A DNA stretch of 5,097 nt from positions 1 to 5,097 of the forward strand of contig JAESRY010000040.1 in the NCBI GenBank assembly GCA_016764415.1. Reading direction: 5' to 3'. Both the position numbers and the translations under genes were made by a program. The stretch comes from Cycloclasticus sp. Its GTDB lineage: Bacteria; Pseudomonadota; Gammaproteobacteria; Methylococcales; Cycloclasticaceae. Below the pieces are notes generated by a model, which did no database searches, was not told the DNA's origin, and saw only the letters and a program-made list of their open reading frames with translations. Each line of letters starts with the position of its first letter. Position 1 is the stretch's first letter. Positions 1 to 5,097 of the stretch are shown in pieces.

Positions 1-74
1 AAAATAATGGAAAATACTAACGCTATTTTTCGTTTGCTTAGAAAATCAATTTTTATTGTATTTTGATTGCTCAT
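1..74 (-). CDS. secF: SecF, protein-export accessory subunit (N-terminal 24 residues only, cut by window edge)
   Basis: Read on the minus strand from the ATG at 74-72, the frame stays open to the window edge and gives MSNQNTIKIDFLSKRKIALV followed by FSII. A short polar stretch, then a basic F-x-S/G-K-R-K patch running into a hydrophobic segment, is how SecF proteins begin, leading into their first membrane helix. SecF pairs with SecD in the inner membrane and uses proton motive force to pull exported proteins across after SecYEG translocation. The start lies 3 bases after the secD stop codon, so translation is probably coupled and any ribosome binding site lies inside the last secD codons. 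No strong Shine-Dalgarno sequence is visible. Only the N-terminus can be judged; the assignment rests on it together with the invariant secD-secF order. Confidence 0.88.
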   Translation of the reverse strand, partial: MSNQNTIKIDFLSKRKIALVFSII

Positions 75-77
75 AAC

Positions 78-1937
78 TTAAATCTTCAATTTGTCTATTT
101 GACTGCTACCGTACGTAGCATTAACGAGCGCTCTCGTTCCAACGATTGCAGTAAACATGGAGGTTAAAATACCGATGCTCAAGGTAATGGCAAACCCCTT
201 AATTGGACCTGTACCAAAGCCAAACAAAATAACAGCTGCTATCAAGGTGGTGATGTTAGCATCGGCAATGGTTGAAAACGCTTTTTCGTAACCCGCATGA
301 ATACTGGCTTGCGGTGAATTTCCGTTCCTAAGTTCTTCTTTAATACGCTCAAAAATCAGTACATTGGCGTCAACGGCCATACCCACTGTTAGCACGATAC
401 CCGCAATACCCGGCAATGTTAATGTTGCCTGTAAAAGAGATAACACGGCAACAATGAATATTAAGTTGACGGATAACGCTACATCAGCAATTAACCCAAA
501 CGTTTTGTAGTACACCGCCATAAATATCAGCACCAGTACAAAACCAATCATCACTGAATTAAAGCCCATGTCGATATTATCTTGCCCTAAGCTTGGACCA
601 ACGGTACGTTCTTCTACAATGTCTATTGGCGCGGCTAATGCACCCGCACGTAGTAACAAGGCAAGGTCACGCGCTTCTGAACCATTATCCAAGCCCGTTG
701 TTTGAAACCGATTACTGAAATGACCACGTATTGTCGCCACATTAATCACTTCTTCAACGATGGTTTTATACCGAACGGGCTTGCCATTCACCATTTTTGT
801 TTCAGTTCTATTCTCAATAAACACAACCGCCATCGGCTTGCCGATATTTTCACGAGTGGTTTTGCCCATCTTCTTACCGCCCGGGCCGTCTAATGTAACT
901 GAAACCATCGCTGATCCTGTGTCACCCTCAATACCCGACGACGCATCAATAATTTCATTACCCGTGACAATAATTTGTTTTTTCAACAGAATTTGACCAC
1001 CTTCTCTGTTGTTATAAAGCTTAGAACCAAGTGGCACTCTACCTGAAATGGCACTGGAGACACTGTGCTTAGTGTCAACCATATGGTATTCCAAGGTTGC
1101 TGTAGCACCCAAAATTTCTTTAGCGCGCGCAGTATCTTGAACACCTGGTAGCTCAACAACAATACGGCTATCACCCTGTCGTTGAATAATCGGCTCAGCC
1201 ACGCCCAGTTCATTAACCCTATTTTTAAGGGTAATGATGTTTTGTTGCACCGCGTATTTACGTATCTCCACTAACTCTTTAGCGCTCATCTTAGCTGTCA
1301 AAGTCGGTGTGGCTGATTCAACCGTCTCAGGTATTAAATCCCATGCAGGGAATTCGAGCTCTAGCTTACTAACGGCAGCATCATGAATAGCTTGGTTTCT
1401 AAACTTAATACCCACCCCTTTCTTATCAACAAGGACGCTCAAATAACGCAGTTTATTTTCTCTCAAAAACTGGCGCATCTCTGTTGCACCACGATCAATC
1501 GCTTGTTTTTCTGCAGCCTCCATATCCACTTCCAATAAGAAATGAACACCACCACGTAAATCCAAACCCAAATACATCGGTGTAGCATTTAACGAACGAA
1601 GCCATTGCGGGGTAGCTGGTGCAAGATTTAAAGCTACTACATAATTGTTACCTAGCATGGCTTTAATAACATCCGCCGCCGCAAGCTGATCATTAGTATC
1701 GGAAAAACGCAGTAAAAGCTGCGATTCAGAGACTTCTTCTTTTAGCGGGGTAATATTATTCCCACCCAAGTCTTTTTTAATATCAGCTAATAATGCACTG
1801 TTAACAACAGCGCCACGTAAAGGTGAAATTTGAACGGATGGGTCTTCGCCATAAAGGTTAGGCAAGGCGTAAATAGTAGCTATAACAAGCGTTATAGCTA
1901 TCATCATGTTTTTCCACGCAGGGAAATGATTCATCAT
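78..1937 (-). CDS. secD: SecD, proton-driven protein-export membrane subunit
   Basis: SecD is an RND-superfamily inner-membrane protein that, with SecF, uses the proton gradient to complete export of preproteins through SecYEG. The 619 residues match the usual enterobacterial length (about 615). Visible in order: first membrane helix at about residues 11-26; the family signature LGLDLRGG at 123-130; the periplasmic domain with VAEPIIQRQG (246-255) and RIVVELPG (258-265); LLLRAGALAAP (427-437) and ERTVGPSLG (443-451) before the C-terminal membrane block; then five further helices from about 459 to 605. VDAN at 522-525 carries Asp523, which corresponds to the proton-relay aspartate Asp519 of E. 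coli SecD. The protein opens with two adjacent Met codons. The second (1934) aligns with the E. coli start, so the true protein may be one residue shorter. The Shine-Dalgarno sequence is weak (a GAG about 10 bases upstream). The gene lies 24 bases after yajC and 3 bases before secF. Intact, with nothing unusual seen. Confidence 0.98.
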   Translation of the reverse strand: MMNHFPAWKNMMIAITLVIATIYALPNLYGEDPSVQISPLRGAVVNSALLADIKKDLGGNNITPLKEEVSESQLLLRFSDTNDQLAAADVIKAMLGNNYVVALNLAPATPQWLRSLNATPMYLGLDLRGGVHFLLEVDMEAAEKQAIDRGATEMRQFLRENKLRYLSVLVDKKGVGIKFRNQAIHDAAVSKLELEFPAWDLIPETVESATPTLTAKMSAKELVEIRKYAVQQNIITLKNRVNELGVAEPIIQRQGDSRIVVELPGVQDTARAKEILGATATLEYHMVDTKHSVSSAISGRVPLGSKLYNNREGGQILLKKQIIVTGNEIIDASSGIEGDTGSAMVSVTLDGPGGKKMGKTTRENIGKPMAVVFIENRTETKMVNGKPVRYKTIVEEVINVATIRGHFSNRFQTTGLDNGSEARDLALLLRAGALAAPIDIVEERTVGPSLGQDNIDMGFNSVMIGFVLVLIFMAVYYKTFGLIADVALSVNLIFIVAVLSLLQATLTLPGIAGIVLTVGMAVDANVLIFERIKEELRNGNSPQASIHAGYEKAFSTIADANITTLIAAVILFGFGTGPIKGFAITLSIGILTSMFTAIVGTRALVNATYGSSQIDKLKI

Positions 1938-1961
1938 AACAACAGCTCGTTAAGGGTTAAT

Positions 1962-2321
1962 TTATTTGGATTTTATAGCCGATTTGTAAGTGCCTTTAGG
2001 CATAACAGATGCGATTGATGTTTTTGTTATTTGTACTGACATATTCGCACCAATTTCTAGCGTAATAAAATGGTCGCCTACTTCAGTGATTTTTCCCAGA
2101 ACACCACCACTGGTTATAATTTCGTCACCTTTGTTAGCCGCCGCAACCATCTTTTTATGATCTTTATTACGTTTTTGTTGAGGTCGAATCAATAAAAAGT
2201 AAAAAATGGCAATCAAAGCAATTGGGAAGATAATACCTTCAAACCCAGGTTCTCCTGCTTCTTGTGTTGCTGAAACTACTTCTTCCGCTGCTATTGCGCT
2301 CGATACAAAAAAATCTAACAT
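1962..2321 (-). CDS. yajC: YajC, SecDF-associated membrane protein
   Basis: YajC is a small single-span inner-membrane protein that co-purifies with SecDF and joins the SecYEG-SecDF-YajC holotranslocon; it is not essential in E. coli. I place the start at the ATG at 2321-2319, giving 119 residues beginning MLDFFVSSAIAAEE, like MSFFISDAVAA in E. coli. A GGAG ends six bases before this ATG, the ideal spacing. The open frame extends four codons further to a TTG at 2333, but that TTG overlaps the GGAG itself and is unlikely to be used. Visible parts: short polar N-terminus, one membrane helix at about residues 29-45, the hallmark RPQQKR at 46-51 on the cytoplasmic side, then a small beta-rich domain containing GDEIITSGGVLGKI (65-78) and the PKGTYK ending. 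It is slightly longer than the E. coli protein (110). It sits between tgt (38-base gap) and secD (24-base gap), the conserved order. Confidence 0.97.
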   Translation of the reverse strand: MLDFFVSSAIAAEEVVSATQEAGEPGFEGIIFPIALIAIFYFLLIRPQQKRNKDHKKMVAAANKGDEIITSGGVLGKITEVGDHFITLEIGANMSVQITKTSIASVMPKGTYKSAIKSK

Positions 2322-2327
2322 ATCCAT

Positions 2328-2331
2328 CTCC
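2328..2331 (-). promoter_or_regulatory. Shine-Dalgarno sequence that decides the yajC start
   Basis: On the minus strand GGAG occupies 2331-2328. It lies six bases before the ATG at 2321-2319, but touches the ATG at 2327-2325 and overlaps the upstream TTG at 2333-2331. Only the ATG at 2321 has workable spacing, and that start also gives the family-like N-terminus. Confidence 0.75.
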
Positions 2332-2359
2332 AAACTATTGTCATTAAGTTAATCAATCA

Positions 2360-4502
<2,143 letters not shown>

Positions 4503-4567
4503 GGCGGATGATATTAACAGGAACACAGCCCATCAGCGAGTGCAAAAGAATCTAATAAATTAATAAT

Positions 4568-4596
4568 TCAATAGAGTTTAAATATGAAACTGTCTA
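4568..4596 (-). promoter_or_regulatory. candidate promoter for the queA-tgt-yajC-secDF operon
   Basis: On the minus strand, TAGACA (4596-4591) is separated by 17 bases from TATTGA (4573-4568). The -35-like element resembles the sigma-70 consensus; the -10-like element is poor (only the first three bases fit). Transcription would begin near 4561, leaving a leader of about 60 bases before queA. The element overlaps the plus-strand tRNA promoter almost completely. The region is A+T-rich, so chance matches are easy; this is an inference from motif and position only. Confidence 0.28.
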
Positions 4597-4600
4597 TAAT
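4572..4600 (+). promoter_or_regulatory. tRNA-Leu promoter with GC-rich discriminator
   Basis: A perfect -10 hexamer TATAAT (4595-4600) is followed at once by GCGC (4601-4604), the G+C-rich discriminator typical of stable-RNA promoters under stringent control. Seventeen bases upstream is a weak -35-like TAGAGT (4572-4577). A start near 4607 would leave a leader of about nine bases before the tRNA 5' end at 4616. The -10 and discriminator are seen directly; stringent control is inferred from what is known of such promoters. Confidence 0.75.
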
Positions 4601-4615
4601 GCGCTTTCTTATTTG

Positions 4616-4700
4616 GCCGGGGTGGCGGAACTGGTAGACGCGCCGGATTCAAAATCCGGTTTCTTCGGAAGTGCCGGTTCGATTCCGGCCCTCGGTACCA
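4616..4700 (+). tRNA. tRNA-Leu, anticodon CAA
   Basis: This 85-base class II tRNA decodes UUG. Acceptor strands are 4616-4622 (GCCGGGG) and 4690-4696 (CCTCGGT), with two G-U wobbles (1-72 and 5-68). The D arm has GCG/CGC at 4625-4627 and 4639-4641 around a GG-containing loop. The anticodon stem CCGGA/TCCGG lies at 4643-4647 and 4655-4659, enclosing loop TTCAAAA with anticodon CAA at 4650-4652. The long variable arm expected of tRNA-Leu (4660-4672) is a short stem capped by a C(UUCG)G tetraloop. The T stem GCCGG/CCGGC is at 4673-4677 and 4685-4689 with loop TTCGATT. Discriminator A4697 is followed by an encoded CCA. The CAA isoacceptor is the one encoded by E. coli leuX, a well-known integration hot spot. 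Here too an integrase gene begins 195 bases downstream, so the gene's 3' end is probably an attachment site. The gene diverges from queA. Confidence 0.98.
4681..4700 (+). other. probable integrase attachment-site core (element end) in the tRNA 3' end
   Basis: P4-type integrases normally recombine within the 3' end of a tRNA gene, using the T-arm to CCA segment as the shared core so that the tRNA stays functional after insertion. The 3' end of this tRNA is followed closely by such an integrase reading away from it, the usual geometry of one element end. The precise core cannot be defined here, because the matching direct repeat at the far end of the element lies outside the window. The limits given are an estimate based on the family. 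Confidence 0.6.
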
Positions 4701-4734
4701 ATACAAGGTTTCAAGAAATCCCAGAAAGACCCTC

Positions 4735-4759
4735 AACCCCTTTAACACAGGGGTTTTTT
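4735..4759 (+). terminator. intrinsic terminator after tRNA-Leu
   Basis: AACCCCT (4735-4741) pairs with AGGGGTT (4749-4755) to form a 7-base-pair stem with a 7-base loop. It is followed by a T tract that runs to 4759 (six Ts, the first two in the stem). It lies 34 bases beyond the tRNA CCA end and would end the tRNA transcript and insulate the downstream integrase gene. If the attachment-site interpretation is right, this terminator belongs to the inserted element and not to the original chromosome. Confidence 0.8.
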
Positions 4760-4775
4760 ATTGCCTGCTATTCTT

Positions 4776-4796
4776 GTACAATCCCAGTACATCCCA
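4776..4796 (+). repeat. imperfect tandem repeat GTACAATCCCA / GTACATCCCA
   Basis: Two adjacent units, GTACAATCCCA (4776-4786) and GTACATCCCA (4787-4796), differ by a single A. They lie between the tRNA terminator and the TACCCCC repeats. Tandem short repeats at an integrase-proximal element end are often binding sites for the integrase arm domain or for an excision factor. That role is inferred; only the repeat is seen. Confidence 0.5.
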
Positions 4797-4799
4797 AGG

Positions 4800-4895
4800 A
4801 ATACCCCCACTTTTGGGGGTACTTTTGGGGGTACTTTTGTAGAAGGAACCAAAATACCCCCACTTTTTTCACTAAAAAATAGGAAATACCCCCAC
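4800..4895 (+). repeat. cluster of five TACCCCC motifs in both orientations upstream of the integrase
   Basis: Plus-orientation copies, each within AATACCCCCAC, lie at 4800-4810, 4853-4863 and 4885-4895. Inverted copies (GGGGGTA) lie at 4815-4821 and 4827-4833, inside a perfect 12-base tandem repeat TTTTGGGGGTAC (4811-4822 and 4823-4834). The first direct and first inverted copy form a perfect 7-base-pair hairpin (4802-4808 with 4815-4821, 6-base loop). The last copy lies between the integrase ribosome binding site and its ATG. The arrangement suits arm-type integrase binding sites that also allow the integrase to repress its own gene, but binding is inferred. No rho-independent T tract follows the hairpin, so a terminator role is unlikely. 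Confidence 0.85.
4881..4886 (+). promoter_or_regulatory. ribosome binding site of the integrase gene
   Basis: AGGAAA begins 15 bases before the ATG at 4896, so AGGA is 11 bases from the start codon, somewhat wide but usable. No other start codon occurs in this frame for at least 60 bases upstream, although the frame itself stays open. The intervening bases are a full copy of the TACCCCC repeat. Confidence 0.5.
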
Positions 4896-5097
4896 ATGGC
4901 TCTAGATGCATTGACAGTAAAGGGATACAAGCCTAAAGAAAAACGTTATAAGAAGTTCGACAGCGGCGGCTTGTACTTAGAAGTTACTCCCAAAGGGGGT
5001 AAATTGTGGCGCCTCAAGTATCGCTATGCTGGCAAAGAGAAGCTTCTTTCTTTAGGTATTTTCCCAACTATTTCATTAAAAGAAGCCCGGGTACTGA
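4896..5097 (+). CDS. P4/CP4-57-type tyrosine integrase, N-terminal arm-binding domain (partial, runs off right edge)
   Basis: The first 67 codons begin MALDALTVKGYKPKEKRYKK and continue without a stop to the edge (the final TGA letters are out of frame). The segment is the DUF4102-type arm DNA-binding domain of tyrosine integrases: the (S/D)GGGLYL-like SGGLYLEV at residues 23-30, GKLWRLKYRYAGKEK at 35-49, LSLGIFP at 51-57 and SLKEAR at 60-65. Integrases of this family insert islands and satellite prophages into tRNA genes by site-specific recombination. The catalytic Arg-His-Arg-Tyr residues are in the C-terminal domain, outside the window, so activity cannot be judged. The start is supported by the family-typical opening and by lack of upstream start codons. 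It lies 195 bases after tRNA-Leu and reads away from it, as expected for an element-end integrase. Codon use is not obviously unlike the neighbouring genes. Confidence 0.93.
   Translation, partial: MALDALTVKGYKPKEKRYKKFDSGGLYLEVTPKGGKLWRLKYRYAGKEKLLSLGIFPTISLKEARVL

Noticed and set aside
702..996. Two plus-strand open frames opposite secD
   Set aside because: They lie fully inside the strongly conserved secD gene on the other strand, and neither matches any family I recognise.
4616..4700. Two G-U pairs in the tRNA acceptor stem as a sign of a pseudogene or foreign 3' half
   Set aside because: G1-U72 is common in bacterial tRNA-Leu genes and the single extra G5-U68 is tolerable. All arms and the CCA are intact and a strong promoter precedes the gene.
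4774..4803. TTGTAC ... GGAATA as an integrase promoter
   Set aside because: The -35-like part is fair, but GGAATA 18 bases later is a poor -10, and the stretch overlaps the repeat pair. Not strong enough to annotate.
4802..4821. TACCCCC hairpin as an intrinsic terminator
   Set aside because: The stem is perfect, but no T tract follows the descending arm (ACTTTTGGGGG comes next), and the tRNA already has a better terminator at 4735-4759.
4613..4882. Plus-strand 89-codon open frame beginning MAGVAELVDAPDSKSG
   Set aside because: Its first third is the translation of the tRNA-Leu gene, a familiar false protein in databases. The rest covers the terminator and the TACCCCC repeats. It has no ribosome binding site and no protein-like composition.
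4800..4895. CRISPR-like array
   Set aside because: The repeat units are only 7-12 bases, occur in both orientations and have irregular, very short spacers. This is a binding-site cluster, not a CRISPR.
4742..4930. Minus-strand 62-codon open frame opposite the integrase leader
   Set aside because: Its composition comes from the repeats (VPPKVPPKVGVF is the reverse strand of the TACCCCC cluster), and it overlaps the integrase start on the opposite strand. No sign of coding.

Overview
This window reads as a gammaproteobacterial chromosome segment. The gene order queA-tgt-yajC-secD-secF is the one found in Escherichia coli. The proteins align closely from memory with the E. coli versions, and the tRNA gene encodes its own CCA end. 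The A+T-rich codon use (many lysines and isoleucines, A/T third positions) suggests a moderate- to low-GC lineage. I cannot name a genus from sequence alone.

The left nine tenths (positions 1-4502) is one tightly packed minus-strand operon, read from right to left. It starts with queA and tgt, the two late steps of queuosine tRNA modification. Next come yajC, secD and the first 24 codons of secF, the accessory complex that uses proton motive force to help SecYEG export proteins. Gaps are 4, 38, 24 and 3 bases, with no terminator between genes, so co-transcription is likely. The operon is conserved and ordinary. Two of its genes have longer open frames (GTG for queA, TTG for yajC) that are probably not the real starts: homology supports internal ATG codons, and for yajC a well-placed ribosome binding site does too.

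Positions 4503-4615 form a 113-base divergent intergenic region. It carries a good tRNA promoter on the plus strand and a weaker, overlapping candidate promoter for queA on the minus strand.

From 4616 the plus strand holds tRNA-Leu(CAA), the isoacceptor encoded by E. coli leuX, the known P4 attachment site. A terminator, a 135-base repeat-rich leader and the first 67 codons of a P4/CP4-57-type tyrosine integrase follow, running off the right edge. This is the standard layout of one end of an integrative element (genomic island or satellite prophage) inserted at the 3' end of a tRNA gene. The leader has five copies of TACCCCC in both orientations, including a perfect hairpin and a 12-base tandem repeat. 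The last copy sits between the integrase ribosome binding site and its start codon. Any new system would be carried inside this element, beyond the right edge; only its entry end is visible here.
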